Positions 44,844-55,383 are shown, counted from the first letter of the stretch. The stretch is 64,000 nt of DNA from Mesostigma viride (GCA_009746045.1 RPFO01000231.1:892388-956387), one strand, 5' to 3'. Notes: generated by a model not told the origin, from the letters alone. Numbers and translations are program-made.

Positions 44844-47345
44844 ATGGTGTCTAACTCGTTCCTAAAAGTAGTTACCAGTTGCACTTTGCATATATATTTA
44901 ATAACGGAGCCCGGCTTCCAGCTGCCCGTGCCGGACCCCCTGCCGGCCCCCCTCCAGCTGGACCGCGACTGCTTCCTGGAGGTGATGCGTGCGGTCCCGC
45001 GGGCTTCCTCTACCGGGCCGTCGGGCTGGCGCTACGAGCACTTGGAGGTCCTGGTGGGGCATGGGGGCGAGGACATTCTCTTTGACACCCTCATTGACCT
45101 GGCGGCTGGTCGCGTTCCTCCCGCTGCGCGCGAGTGGTTAGCGGGCGCTCGCCTCCTCGCTCTGCTCAAGGGTGTCTTGCCCCCCCCCGAGGGCAAGGTG
45201 CGCCCGATCGCCTGCGGTGAGGTGCTCCGCAAGCTCGTGGGCAAAGTGATCTGCCGCCAAAAGGCGCCCGAGCTCCGTGCCTTTTTCTGCCCGCCCCTCG
45301 CAGCGGGTGAGACCTCGGTGGCGGCCCAGCTGGGGGTGACGACTCCAGGCGGGGCGGATATCCTCATCCATTCGGTGCAGGCCTACCTCGAGGCCCACCC
45401 CACCCACGCTGTCGTCAAGGTCGACTGCCACAACGCGTTCAACAGTCTGTCCCGCGCCAGCATGTTTGCGGCCGTCATGGAGTCCTTCGAGGACTTGTAC
45501 GCTTGGACAGCCGTGTGCTACGGCCAGCCCGGCCAACTGGTTCACATCATGGAGGACGGCACTCGCGGCGGCCTGCTGTCGCGGTCGGGCACCCAGCAAG
45601 GGGACCCCCTGGGACCCCTGTACTTTGCCGCCCCCCTCCAGGGTTGCCTCCAAGCGGTCCATGCTGCCCACCCGGCGGTCGCTATTCAGGCCTACTTGGA
45701 TGATATCTACCTTCTGGGCCCTGTGCCGGACACCACCGCGGCTCTGCTGGCACTGCAGACCGCGGTGGCCGACATCAACCTCCAGTTGACCCTGGCCAAG
45801 TGCGCGGTGTACTCGCCCCAAGGTGATTGCTCCGGCTTCCCGCCCCAGCTCTTGGGCCGGGACGAGCGCCTCCATGGGTTGGATGTCCTCGGCGTTCCGG
45901 TTGGCGACCCCGCGTTTGTCATCGATGCTCTGCGGGCCGCCCTCGAGGCACGCACTGAGGTACTGCCCTTGATTGCGCGCCTTCATGATTCGCAGACCAA
46001 GGGTCTGCTTCTGTGGTTTTGCGCTCACCCTCGCGTCGTTCACTGGCTCCGGGGCGCTCTTCCGGCTCAGGTCCGGCTGGCCGCCGAGGGCCACGACGAA
46101 CGCATCCAGTCGGCCTTGGCGCAGCTGGTCCCGGGCCCCGACCTCCCGCCACATGCTATTCGCATTGCCTCCCTGCCTGCACGGATGGGTGGCTGTGGTC
46201 TGACTCGTGCCGCCCGGCTGGCCCCAGCAGCATTTTTGGGCTCCGTCGCTCAGTCGTGGGCGGAAAGCTGCCGGCTCCTGCCCCTTTTGGCAACGGCAGC
46301 GCCTGACCTCCTGGACCCCAGCAGCCCTTTGCCCTTCGTCACCGCCATCCAGGAGGCCTATGCTGAGATCCAGCAGGCCTGTTCTCCCGTCCGTGCCGCT
46401 CAGGCGGTACAGCGCCACCTCCCTCGCGGCACTCCCTCGGTCGCCTCCGTTCAATCTCCCGCCGCATTCCCTGCTCGCGTCATCGATAAACACCAGAAAA
46501 CCTACGCGGGTATTCTGCACACGGCTGATTGGATTGCTCTTTTCGCGGACCTCAACGCCCAGGGACGTGCGTGGCTGTTCTCGCTTTCCTTGCGGAGTGT
46601 GGGCTCGGCGTACCTTCGTGCTCTTCCCATGGCCCCCCCATTCGCCTTGGCTCCCAGCCACTACTCGGTGGCGCTCCGGCACCAGCTATTTGCCCCGCAG
46701 CCTCTTGTTCCGGCCGGGCGGCCTTGTGGTAGCTGTGGGCAGCCGCTGGATCCCACGGGGACTCACTACCTTGCCTGCATGGGGGGCCAACAGAATCAGA
46801 ATTGGTATTTGTATTTGCACACTGTCCTCCTGACGGTGGTGCTCGCCATGATTCGGTCGGTTTTCCCCCACGCGAACATCCGGTCCGAGGATGCGGATGG
46901 CGCTGCCTTCTATTCCCCCAACCACCGGCCTGACATCGTGGTGCTGGACTTTGAGGGGGGTGGCCGGCATCTGCTTATTGACGTTTCGGTGGCGCGGCCC
47001 TTGGCTCTTAGCCACGTGGCTGGGGCCTCCCTCACGGCAGGTTACACGGCGGACCGGGCGGAGCGGGCCAAGCTCCTGGCCTACGGCGACGTCGGGCACC
47101 ATCGTGTGGTGCCCTTTGTCCTGGAGGAGTTTGGGGCCATGGGGCCCCTGACCTCCGCCTTCTTCAAGGAGTGTTGCCGGCTCCGGGAGGACCGGCTGGA
47201 CCTGGAGGGCCAGCGGGCCCCATGGTCGGCGCGGACCTGGACGTCATATTGGCGTCAGCGCTTGTCGGTGGCGCTGACTCGGGCCATGGCTGACATCATG
47301 CTCCGCCGTACGCGGGCTGATTTTGCGGTGCAGCAGGGCTATTAG
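44844..47345 (+). CDS. LINE family C reverse transcriptase with restriction-like endonuclease (5'-truncated ORF)
   Basis: The frame is open for 833 codons, but no convincing ATG opens it, so I treat it as 5'-truncated; recognisable protein starts near 44910. RT motifs in order: GPSGWRYEHL, KVRPIACGEVLRKLVGKVIC, VVKVDCHNAFNSLSR, SGTQQGDPLGPLYF and catalytic YLDD (45693-45704). The C-terminal part has a zinc-binding CX2CX11HX4C (46726-46780) followed by RPD...LLIDVSV (46926-46990), the PD-(D/E)XK pattern of the restriction-like endonuclease. This places it with RLE-type non-LTR elements (R2, NeSL, CRE, Utopia, Dualen groups) rather than the APE-type family A. Whether an upstream APE domain existed, as in Dualen, cannot be told. 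The ORF has no internal frameshift and so looks young. Confidence 0.85.
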   Translation: MVSNSFLKVVTSCTLHIYLITEPGFQLPVPDPLPAPLQLDRDCFLEVMRAVPRASSTGPSGWRYEHLEVLVGHGGEDILFDTLIDLAAGRVPPAAREWLAGARLLALLKGVLPPPEGKVRPIACGEVLRKLVGKVICRQKAPELRAFFCPPLAAGETSVAAQLGVTTPGGADILIHSVQAYLEAHPTHAVVKVDCHNAFNSLSRASMFAAVMESFEDLYAWTAVCYGQPGQLVHIMEDGTRGGLLSRSGTQQGDPLGPLYFAAPLQGCLQAVHAAHPAVAIQAYLDDIYLLGPVPDTTAALLALQTAVADINLQLTLAKCAVYSPQGDCSGFPPQLLGRDERLHGLDVLGVPVGDPAFVIDALRAALEARTEVLPLIARLHDSQTKGLLLWFCAHPRVVHWLRGALPAQVRLAAEGHDERIQSALAQLVPGPDLPPHAIRIASLPARMGGCGLTRAARLAPAAFLGSVAQSWAESCRLLPLLATAAPDLLDPSSPLPFVTAIQEAYAEIQQACSPVRAAQAVQRHLPRGTPSVASVQSPAAFPARVIDKHQKTYAGILHTADWIALFADLNAQGRAWLFSLSLRSVGSAYLRALPMAPPFALAPSHYSVALRHQLFAPQPLVPAGRPCGSCGQPLDPTGTHYLACMGGQQNQNWYLYLHTVLLTVVLAMIRSVFPHANIRSEDADGAAFYSPNHRPDIVVLDFEGGGRHLLIDVSVARPLALSHVAGASLTAGYTADRAERAKLLAYGDVGHHRVVPFVLEEFGAMGPLTSAFFKECCRLREDRLDLEGQRAPWSARTWTSYWRQRLSVALTRAMADIMLRRTRADFAVQQGY

Positions 47346-48206
47346 GTTCCTCCCGTTAGGCGTTTCCATTGGTCTTATCGTAGTATAGAGCTTTGACATG
47401 GCTCTGTATATAGGTTTATAGCTGGGCGTTTGCTTTGGTTTGAGTGATTTCACTCTGCTGTAAGTAATTATATTTTTAATATATATAATGAATGGGGGGC
47501 CAACAGAATCAGAATTGGTATTTGTATTTGCACACTGTCCTCCTGACGGTGGTGCTCGCCATGATTCGGTCGGTTTTCCCCCACGCGAACATCCGGTCCG
47601 AGGATGCGGATGGCGCTGCCTTCTATTCCCCCAACCACCGGCCTGACATCGTGGTGCTGGACTTTGAGGGGGGTGGCCGGCATCTGCCTATCGACGTTTC
47701 GGTGGCGCGGCCCTTGGCTCTTAGCCACGTGGCTGGGGCCTCCCTCACGGCAGGTTACACGGCGGACCGGGCGGAGCGGGCCAAGCTCCTGGCCTACGGC
47801 GACGTCGGGCACCATCGTGTGGTGCCCTTTGTCCTGGAGGAGTTTGGGGCCATGGGGCCCCTGACCTCCGCCTTCTTCAAGGAGTGTTGCCGGCTCCGGG
47901 AGGACCGGCTGGACCTGGAGGGCCAGCGGGCCCCATGGTCGGCGCGGACCTGGACGTCATATTGGCGTCAGCGCTTGTCGGTGGCGCTGACTCGGGCCAT
48001 GGCTGACATCATGCTCCGCCGTACGCGGGCTGATTTTGCGGTGCAGCAGGGCTATTAGGTTCCTCCCGTTAGGCGTTTCCATTGGTCTTATCGTAGTATA
48101 GAGCTTTGACATGGCTCTGTATATAGGTTTATAGCTGGGCGTTTGCTTTGGTTTGAGTGATTTCACTCTGCTGTAAGTAATTATATTTTTAATATATATA
48201 TAATGA
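46780..48206 (+). repeat. Direct duplication of the family C 3' end
   Basis: About 46780-47490 is repeated at 47491-48206 with only a few substitutions (for example cttattg versus cctatcg). The second copy starts abruptly at ggggggccaacag after the first copy's atatataatgaat tail, as expected for a 5'-truncated retrocopy inserted at the tail of the first. It encodes the last 180-odd residues (47492-48058), including the RLE motif. Confidence 0.9.
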
Positions 48207-48733
48207 ATAGTTAGGTTAGTTGTACCATGTGCCGCTGGCGTGATCCTTGGATGTCTGTGTCAGATTACTATTAATTTCTTCAGGGTTATTCTCCCAGTTA
48301 TCGGGTTTTTCCTTATGTTGCATGCCTATCTCACCTCCGTAATCTATCATTCTCAATGAATATATATAATGAATTTTTATAATATATATTAAAAATATAA
48401 TTACTTACATCAGAGTGAAATCACTCAAACCAAAGCAAACGCCCAGCTATAAACCTATATACAGAGCCATGTCAAAGCTCTATCTATACTACGATAAGAC
48501 CAATGGAAACGCCTATAACGGGAGGAACCTAGAGCCCTGCTGCACCGCAAAATCAGCCCGCGTACGGCGGAGCATGATGTCAGCCATGGCCCGAGTCAGC
48601 GCCACCGACAAGCGCGGACGCCAATATTGTCCAAAAACCAAATGTCCTCATTTGAGGACATAGTCCTCGTTTGAGACGGGGGGGTCAGGGGCGCGGTTTT
48701 GGCGCCAAATCTGGTCCTAGGGTCACTTGGTGG
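48207..48733 (-). mobile_element. Third, inverted family C 3' fragment and short flanking sequence
   Basis: 48367 to about 48635 is the reverse complement of the last 270 bp of family C, tail facing the preceding copy. Sequence 48207-48366 between the tails is unassigned. 48640-48733 contains the palindrome tgtcctcatttgaggaca and leads into the Gypsy LTR. Confidence 0.8.
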
Positions 48734-49345
48734 TGTTACGGCCCTAACCCATGTTTGGGCGTAACAATTCCTAAAATAAATTAGTTTGGTCAGTCGAAAG
48801 TCATTTTGATATTGTTTGAGACTTTCGATAGTTATTACGTTAGATTCGGGGACTTGGCCGAGTTATTCCATCAGCCGGCCCAGGTACCCGTGGCTTTGCT
48901 TTCGGTTTGGTGTGTTACTGGTCTGTACCCGGGACTGCCAGGTACCGGGTGCCAGACTGGCGGATACTATGTACATCTACGGCTGATATTCATTGCAGCG
49001 CTAGAGGTTCGGCCCCCGGCCGACCCGCTGGCATGCACGCCGTCTTGGACAAATGTCGTAGGTGACAATGGCTTCCTATCTTTGGTTTGGAATGAAATCG
49101 ACTTGAGTAAAACTCGTCTGCCGAACCAGGGGTCAAATCTGGGCTGCACTAACGCCCTTCGTGCATTCCATGTATATGCATAATTTATCTAGTTGTGCAT
49201 TCAGGGCCTAGCTAGTAATTCCGCGTACTAGCTAGAATTCAGGGCTACATTCACGTAGTCCGGGCGGACAGCAGATTCCGAGTTTATTCAGGCGTAACCC
49301 ACGCTAGACTAGGGTCTTTCAGAGCCGATGGGGCGGCTCGTAACA
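48734..49345 (+). repeat. 5' LTR of the Gypsy element
   Basis: Starts TGTTACG and ends CGTAACA, a perfect 7-bp terminal inverted repeat, 612 bp, and is followed after one base by a primer-binding site. The matching 3' LTR is outside the window, so the call rests on the termini and position. Confidence 0.8.
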
Positions 49346-49911
49346 CTGGTATCGGAGGATTCGTCTAGGGCCACCCTAGCTCGTACAGAGCGAGCAGGGC
49401 CTCGTGATCTGCCTGACGAGAATTCGGTGATCTGCACCAAGACGGCAAGAAACGATAACATCGCATCCGCAGCAAATAGGTGGGCACGCAGCCATGGTGT
49501 TTGTAGGGCGCGCAGCAGCCATATTGCTCGCTCTGTCCCTCCTCTCTCTGCACGCGTAGAGCGGTGTTGTGTGCGCCCAGCCCTGTTTTCTTGTCGTTTT
49601 CATGTTTGTGCTGTGAGCGCTGGCTCTGGGTACACCGGCCTCGCTCGTTGGTTCACGCAGGCCATAACCGTACAGGCTGGTTTGCGAGGGACTCCGCGGG
49701 AGTGGCTTACGTGCTGGGGCCCGGTACACGGGCGGGTTGTCACGTAGGTTACTCCCTTGTGCTGACAGGTTTTCCTGTCTACGTAATGTCGTTGCGTTCT
49801 TAGATTACAGGGCCTGTTGGCAACCCTTGTGAGCAGGTGATGGTCACTCACTAGAGGTATTCAAGGTTCCTTCTTCTCTGCCTATCCCTGCCTGCATGCA
49901 ATAGACGTGGC
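49346..49911 (+). other. Gypsy leader between primer site and first ORF
   Basis: About 550 bp of untranslated leader; several short frames cross it but none has a recognisable motif. Confidence 0.5.
49347..49358 (+). promoter_or_regulatory. Primer-binding site resembling the 3' end of initiator tRNA-Met
   Basis: TGGTATCGGAGG matches ten of twelve positions of the common TGGTATCAGAGC plant/algal retroelement PBS and sits one base after the LTR end. Confidence 0.75.
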
Positions 49912-50340
49912 ATGTCTAATAATAATCATATTAGGCATACTGGGGCACTTAGGGGATGGGACAGTGAGGGGTCTAGGCAATTATACTACGCATTGGCACA
50001 TGATGGGGGCACAGGCAAGGTAGGGATTTTTTATAGCTGGGTAGACTGCAGGAACAACATAGTAGATAGACATAGGGCTATTTTTAAGGGGTTCGGGACA
50101 GCATGGGAAGCAGATCTGTTTATCCAGGCACACATGACACGTCCCGTAGGATTACATGTAGAAGCCCCACCGCTAGAGATTAGGCCCAGGGCACGTCCTG
50201 CATCTAGGGGGCGTAGGTACGCACATACCAGTGCACTGGCTAGGGTAGAGGACACTACAGCTACGCAGCAGGTTACCGTCACCTTTAACCAGCTGACGAT
50301 TATTAGCACACACGCTAGCCAGCCGCCCAGCACCCAGTGA
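49912..50340 (+). CDS. Small viroplasmin/RNase H1-N-like protein upstream of Gag
   Basis: 142 residues from ATG 49912. The segment YYALAHDGGTGKVGIFYSW, then VDCRNNIVD, FKGFGTAWEADLFI (about residues 24-70), follows the pattern of the caulimovirus-VI/RNase H1 N-terminal hybrid-binding domain (YAV..G..GIY.SW..C...V.....FK.F....EA..F). The remainder is basic (RPRARPASRGRR) and then Thr/Gln-rich. In other proteins this fold binds RNA-DNA hybrids or dsRNA, so a role in reverse transcription or translation of the element is conceivable. It has its own ATG and stop 127 bp before gag. Confidence 0.65.
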   Translation: MSNNNHIRHTGALRGWDSEGSRQLYYALAHDGGTGKVGIFYSWVDCRNNIVDRHRAIFKGFGTAWEADLFIQAHMTRPVGLHVEAPPLEIRPRARPASRGRRYAHTSALARVEDTTATQQVTVTFNQLTIISTHASQPPSTQ

Positions 50341-50467
50341 CGGGGCCATAGTGATTAGAGGGGCTCATCTATAATATTATAGTATTATATATAATAATAG
50401 ACAGTAGATGTCGTCTTGACCTTTGTTTTTTGCTTCCTTCTCTTCTTGTGGTTGTGGTACGGTAACC

Positions 50468-52519
50468 ATGGCGCCTAAAACAAGGGGTAAAGGTAAACCT
50501 AAAGGGTCAGAGGATAGGGAGACGGGTATAGATAGTCCGGCCGTACAGGCACATGAGGAGATATCACAGCGGAGCCCAGCCTCCCAGCAGGGCAGCTCTG
50601 CAGGTCACCCAGGTGTGCTGGCTAGTCCCGCCCGTGAGTCGTACAGACCACAGGCCGGAATGTTCATAGATAGCGAGCAGCAGCAGCATATGCAGGGAGA
50701 ATTTTTCAGTAGGTCGGAACGGGTGGAGACCGGCCCGAGGCGGGAGTCTCCCAGGTCAGATCCAATGAGTGCATCCATCCCACCGGCACAGCCCCCGCAG
50801 CAAATGCAGCCGCAGCATGAGCAACCGCCCCAGTTGCAACCGCCGCCGCGGCCACAGTGGCAACCGCAGCCCAAAGGTCAGCTTAGCCAGAACGCGGCCT
50901 TTTACCATGCGCAACGGGCCCAACGATTAGAGCACCCATGGTCAGTAAACGGACGCGGACGCGGTCGCGGTAGCCCATCCCGGCCGGAACCCGCGCGTCG
51001 TGTATCATTCAGCAGCGAGCCACAATCCATGGGCACCTCACCGTGGTCGACGGAAGAGGGGGAGGTCGAACTTCCCCCCCGCTACGATGAGGATGCCGAG
51101 GAGCGCCCTGAGACGCGCCTGGGTCAGTCCTTCCCAGTGACGGGCCCCGCGCGTCCTAGCATGGCGCATGGCCCCAACTTGAATCTGAGCCGGTTAGACC
51201 TCAACGATCCCGGTTACGAACACCCGACATCCGTTTGGTTGCGGCGAGGCGCTGAGACCTCGCGCAGCCAGCCGCGGGCTGCTGGGCCCCCATCGCTGCC
51301 GGCGTCCTTTAACCGTCCGCCCTTTTGCGCTAAAGGAGGCCCGCGGGCGGCCACGGTCAAGGCTCCGCCCATGCCCGATTTCAAAACCGTGCCCAAGTTG
51401 CGCGCGGACATGACCCCGCGCGAGATCGATGAGTGGGAACGCATGGTGTTGGCGGTCTATTGGGCATGGTGCGAGCATCACGATTGGGAGTTGGCCACTG
51501 ATGTGCTAATTCCCTATCTAGTAGCGATGTGCATGGATCCGTCCGTTGTCGGCATCCTCCACTGTGAGAGCGTCGCGTCACGCACCTACCCGCGCACGGT
51601 CGAGGAGCTGATGGCCCGCATCCGGCGAAAGTTGGTGCCACCGGACTACAAGCTCCATGAGCGCCTGGCCTTTGGCAAGTTCCGTCAGGGCAGCACGCCT
51701 TTTCGCGAATTCCTCACCGAGTTTGAGGCGTACACTGCCCGGCTTGACGACATGACCTGGACCGAGTACAAGGCACGGTTCATCGAGGCGCTGCACCCGG
51801 ACCTCTTGGATGAGGTGCTCAAGCACTATGCCGAGGTCCCATGGGAGGAGTGGGATGTGATAAAAATTCAGCAGTACCTGCTACAAGTCTCGGATGTGAT
51901 CGCCCGCCGCCGTGCAGCATCTACACGGCGCTTCCCGCTCGCGGCACACCGGCGCGTTCACTTCACCACCGCGGACCCTGAGGTCGCACAGGAGGACGCG
52001 TATGACTACGAGCTGCCAGCGGAGAGCGATTATGACCCTGATTTCCAGGTCAATGCGATCGATCCGGCCACTTCCCGCTGCTTTGCGTGCGGCGAGGTTG
52101 GCCACCTCAAGCGCAAGTGCCCTCGCCTGCGCGCCCGCAAGGATGAGGAGACGCATGTACCCCAGTTCTCTGGCCCCGCCTTCGGCAAACGTCCGGACCC
52201 TGCGCAGCGAGGCGATCGGCCCCGTAATGCGGGAGCACGTGCAGCCAAGCTGCAGGATGCCCGCCGCCAGCCCGCGCAGTATCAAACGCCTCGGGCCTCA
52301 GGTCCATCCTTCCAACGGGTGACCCGCGAGGTGAACAAGGTGCTAGCGCAGCAACGAGGCGCGGCCGATCACGACTCGGACAGTGGGCGGCTGGATGCCC
52401 AGGCCATCGCAGGCTATGCGTATGGCGACGACGATGAGGAGGAACCGGTGGAGGAGGGGGAAGAGCGGACCGGGCGGTCGAACGAGGCGGCCTCCCGGCC
52501 ATCCGTTCCTCGCGCGTAG
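50468..52519 (+). CDS. Gypsy Gag
   Basis: 683 residues from ATG 50468 (MAPKTRGKGKPKG; the upstream in-frame extension lacks an ATG). The N half is low-complexity, Pro/Gln/Arg-rich. The retrotransposon-gag core is LAFGKFRQGSTPFREFLTEF followed by YKARFIEALHPDLLDEV (about 400-450). A single CCHC zinc knuckle CFACGEVGHLKRKC begins at residue 538, and the C-terminal end is acidic. It would form the particle and bind genomic RNA. The frame is intact. Confidence 0.9.
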   Translation: MAPKTRGKGKPKGSEDRETGIDSPAVQAHEEISQRSPASQQGSSAGHPGVLASPARESYRPQAGMFIDSEQQQHMQGEFFSRSERVETGPRRESPRSDPMSASIPPAQPPQQMQPQHEQPPQLQPPPRPQWQPQPKGQLSQNAAFYHAQRAQRLEHPWSVNGRGRGRGSPSRPEPARRVSFSSEPQSMGTSPWSTEEGEVELPPRYDEDAEERPETRLGQSFPVTGPARPSMAHGPNLNLSRLDLNDPGYEHPTSVWLRRGAETSRSQPRAAGPPSLPASFNRPPFCAKGGPRAATVKAPPMPDFKTVPKLRADMTPREIDEWERMVLAVYWAWCEHHDWELATDVLIPYLVAMCMDPSVVGILHCESVASRTYPRTVEELMARIRRKLVPPDYKLHERLAFGKFRQGSTPFREFLTEFEAYTARLDDMTWTEYKARFIEALHPDLLDEVLKHYAEVPWEEWDVIKIQQYLLQVSDVIARRRAASTRRFPLAAHRRVHFTTADPEVAQEDAYDYELPAESDYDPDFQVNAIDPATSRCFACGEVGHLKRKCPRLRARKDEETHVPQFSGPAFGKRPDPAQRGDRPRNAGARAAKLQDARRQPAQYQTPRASGPSFQRVTREVNKVLAQQRGAADHDSDSGRLDAQAIAGYAYGDDDEEEPVEEGEERTGRSNEAASRPSVPRA

Positions 52520-52916
52520 TGTCCCTCCCCTTGGGGTAGAAGTAGCGGTAGCTCAGGTAGATAGGGTAGATAGCGTAGTAGGAGTAAATAGTGTAGATAG
52601 CAGTAGCTCCGCCGTACAGGCACCGTTAGTTGCGGATACAGGCGCGAGTATGGAGCCAGTTGGTGCGGCTCCAGCCACGGCTACAATTCCGGCTTCGGGC
52701 AGCAACGCGGACGCCCCGCCGACGCATGCAGCCCCGAGGAGTGCGGCCCGCAGCTTGCTCCTCTTTCGAGGGGGTCTGGCAGGGCCATCAACAGCACTGG
52801 ACCCCTTCCTCAAGGGCAAGACTGTCATGGACGTGCAGTTCATGGTCGACACGGGCGCTTCCACGTCATTCATCAATGAGGCACTGGCGCGTCGCGCTGG
52901 CTACACTATAAGTTAA
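52383..52916 (+). pseudogene. Gypsy protease, truncated by the Copia insert
   Basis: Lies in the +1 frame relative to gag and overlaps it by 137 bp, so it may be reached by frameshifting. The retropepsin active site is VQFMVDTGASTSFINEALA. The frame hits a stop (TAA, 52914-52916) created at the junction with the inserted element. Flap and C-terminal protease motifs and the RT that should follow are absent. Confidence 0.8.
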
Positions 52917-53539
52917 TATTGCCTGGCAAGCAATATTATTCTACTAAGCTACTTGGCTTGTAGAGATTCTACTTCCGGTTACTACAATCCAGAAACGGGT
53001 TCATTCTGATGAGTATTGCTCGAGATATGAGCAAGATACTGTTCTACTACATTCTACTTGGATTCGGTGATTCTACGGTGGTTCTTCAAGTGACGCGTGG
53101 CATACGACGTCTTGTCACAGTGTACGATAGGACATTTAGTCTCCGACACTGCGGTCTATTCAATGCTATTGATTAGACGTAACAAATAGTGACAGGACTT
53201 GTGCGACAGGACACTGATGTGACTATTTATGGATAACGAGTCGAGATCTGCTGGTCCAGAGTGAAGGACAGCAATATTGTGAGATGATCTGTCCTATCAG
53301 TCATCTGGATGTGACTGCGTCACAATTAGTATATAACGAGCAGGACGCTGCCACTTGGTAGCACCACTTTCCCTGCACCTGTGTCCTCGCACCTTCGGCG
53401 ACGGTTCTCACGTGCCTCGTGCGTTCTGTGCTGGTAGCCATAACCAGCAACGTAAACCTATTGATTAATATAACTACTTCCTCTGTAGATATTAATCAGT
53501 GCAGGCTGAACCACAGTTCAGCCACAGTTTCGTTAACTC
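52911..53539 (+). repeat. 5' LTR of the Copia-like element
   Basis: Identical in length to the 3' repeat, starting agttaatattgcctggcaag and ending cagtttcgttaactc; probable true ends are 52912 and 53537. It contains a TATA-like tagtatataa near 53330 that could be the promoter. Confidence 0.85.
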
Positions 53540-53619
53540 GAATTACAAGCGAGTTCGTAATCTACTGATTACGGCATTGATTTCTGGTGTCGGCAATTTT
53601 TACGGTGTTTTTCCATTAT

Positions 53620-54183
53620 ATGGGAAACACGCGTGAATATCGTGAGCCATCTCCCGAGCGTGCGTCGGCTCCATCGTCTTCAGGCTTTAATTTCAACGTT
53701 CAACGTACGGCGTCAACTGCTGCGCTGCATTCGCGTGCTGTTCAACCTTCGCTGTCTCAAGCGCTCGTCAGCCGGCCGCCAGTTTCTAACGATCTGCATC
53801 AGTTCGTCGACGACCTTACTCAAGATTTGGAAATCCTGTCGGAAAATTCCCATATTTTCCGAAGGCTTGCAGCGTCGGGATCAGACGAGCAAGCTCAAGT
53901 AATTTCGGCGCTTCGCACCTACGGCTTGGGTGTTCTGGCGTTGGCGACAGCGTGGTCTGGAATTTCGGCGACTCTTCCGACTGTCGCAGTTCCGGTTAGC
54001 AACAACGGGTGGGCGTCGTCAGTCAACGGTATCATAAACGTCGCTGCTTCGATTCAGCGGCAATCAAACGCTGAGGAGCCAGGTGAAAACAGCGAGGGGC
54101 TTCCTGATTTATATCCGAGTATTGTGCAGCAGATTTTGGATAACGTATTGCAGTTTCCGCGCGACGATATGCGGCTGGATTAA
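53620..54183 (+). CDS. Copia-like element first ORF, function unknown
   Basis: 187 residues from ATG 53620 (MGNTREYREPSPERAS), starting about 80 bp after the 5' LTR. The N third is Ser/Pro-rich; the middle is predicted helical (LHQFVDDLTQDLEILSEN), followed by a hydrophobic patch (GLGVLALATAW). I recognise no family. Position suggests a Gag N-terminal or accessory product. Confidence 0.5.
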   Translation: MGNTREYREPSPERASAPSSSGFNFNVQRTASTAALHSRAVQPSLSQALVSRPPVSNDLHQFVDDLTQDLEILSENSHIFRRLAASGSDEQAQVISALRTYGLGVLALATAWSGISATLPTVAVPVSNNGWASSVNGIINVAASIQRQSNAEEPGENSEGLPDLYPSIVQQILDNVLQFPRDDMRLD

Positions 54184-54333
54184 ATTTTCTGTTATAATTA
54201 ACAGAGAATTAATTCAGGAAAATTTTTTTCTTGGTTCCAGAGCTTAAGGGATTAATTTATTAATTCCCCAGCAGTATTCTTTCTTCAGCATCGGCATCGG
54301 CATCGACAGTTGTCATCGGCATTCGCAGCGACC

Positions 54334-55383
54334 ATGCAGGGTTTGGAAGACGGCGAGATACGCGGCGAACAAATGCTGCGGGGTCAGAATTTTAATCAGA
54401 ATTTTAATCGCCAGCAGCAGCAGCAGAGCAGCCCCGCAGAGCCAAGGCCCAGGAGGGCTTTGCTATTCTTAACCAGCTTCCCAGTCTCAAGGAGCACTGG
54501 ACTGTTAAGGATAAGGATATTACCATTAGGCACCTTAAGGGATATAAGGGCTTATATAATGGTAACAATCCTCTGCAGGTGCTGTGTATGTCACAGTACC
54601 TTCTTAAGTGTCCCAAGAGGGTGCAGAAGTATGTAAATGACAAGTTTGAGGATGGAGATTCCTGGGAGGTTTTTATAGCTGAGTTTGAGGTGTTCCTAGA
54701 TGATAAGAGGGCTAGTGATGGCTCCTTTTGGAAGAAGGAGTACATTGATTTCAAGGCTGAGGGTCTGATTCTGCAGGCATTTGAGGATTTTCAGGAGCTC
54801 AGGCACAATTGTGCTGGCAAGGGGTATGTAGTGTCAGATGAGATTGCCATGGATGATTTCCTAGGTAGCCTGGGATTGGATGAGGTCACCTTGGATAACC
54901 TGCAGGTGCACATGCGTACATGCACCACCTGGGCTGCTATGGTGGCCAAGATCAAGGATTATTTCAGGGGCAAGTATGTGGGAGGCAAGAAGGAGGCAGA
55001 CAAGGCCAGGGAGAAGCAGAAGGAGAAGGATAAGGTGGATATGGCAGCTGCAGCAGGGGCAGTGTTCCCAAGGTCAAGGGCAACCAATGGGGGGGCAGCC
55101 CTCCAACGGTTATGGTCCACCAAGGTCAGGGCCTTCCAAGCGGGGGGGCTTCCAGGCCAAGGGCTTCAGTGGCTTCAAGCGTCGTGGAGGTCCTTCCCAG
55201 GAGCAGCCAGCGGCTCAGCGTCCCAGATTTGATTTCAACAGGGTGGGGTCCCAGCGGGGACCACCTGGGGTGGGGACACCTCGTATCACATGTTATTTCT
55301 GTCACCAGCAGGGCCACATCCGTAAGGACTGCCCTAGCTGGCGTAAGCAAAGGGGCCAAGGTGGGTATAACAACCCAACCTGA
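54334..55383 (+). pseudogene. Copia-like Gag with CCHC zinc knuckle, two apparent frameshifts
   Basis: Starts MQGLEDGEIRGEQML. The frame changes near the CAG repeat at about 54440 and again near 55070. The body (HLKGYKGLYNGNNPLQVL, YVNDKFEDGDSWEVFIAEF, DEIAMDDFLGSLG) resembles Copia UBN2-type Gag. The end is Gly/Arg/Gln-rich with CYFCHQQGHIRKDC. Both shifts lie in repetitive or G-rich runs, so assembly error is possible. Confidence 0.7.

Noticed and set aside
45138-46682. 514-codon minus-strand frame over the family C RT
   Set aside because: GC-rich antisense shadow of a clear RT coding frame; no motif of its own.
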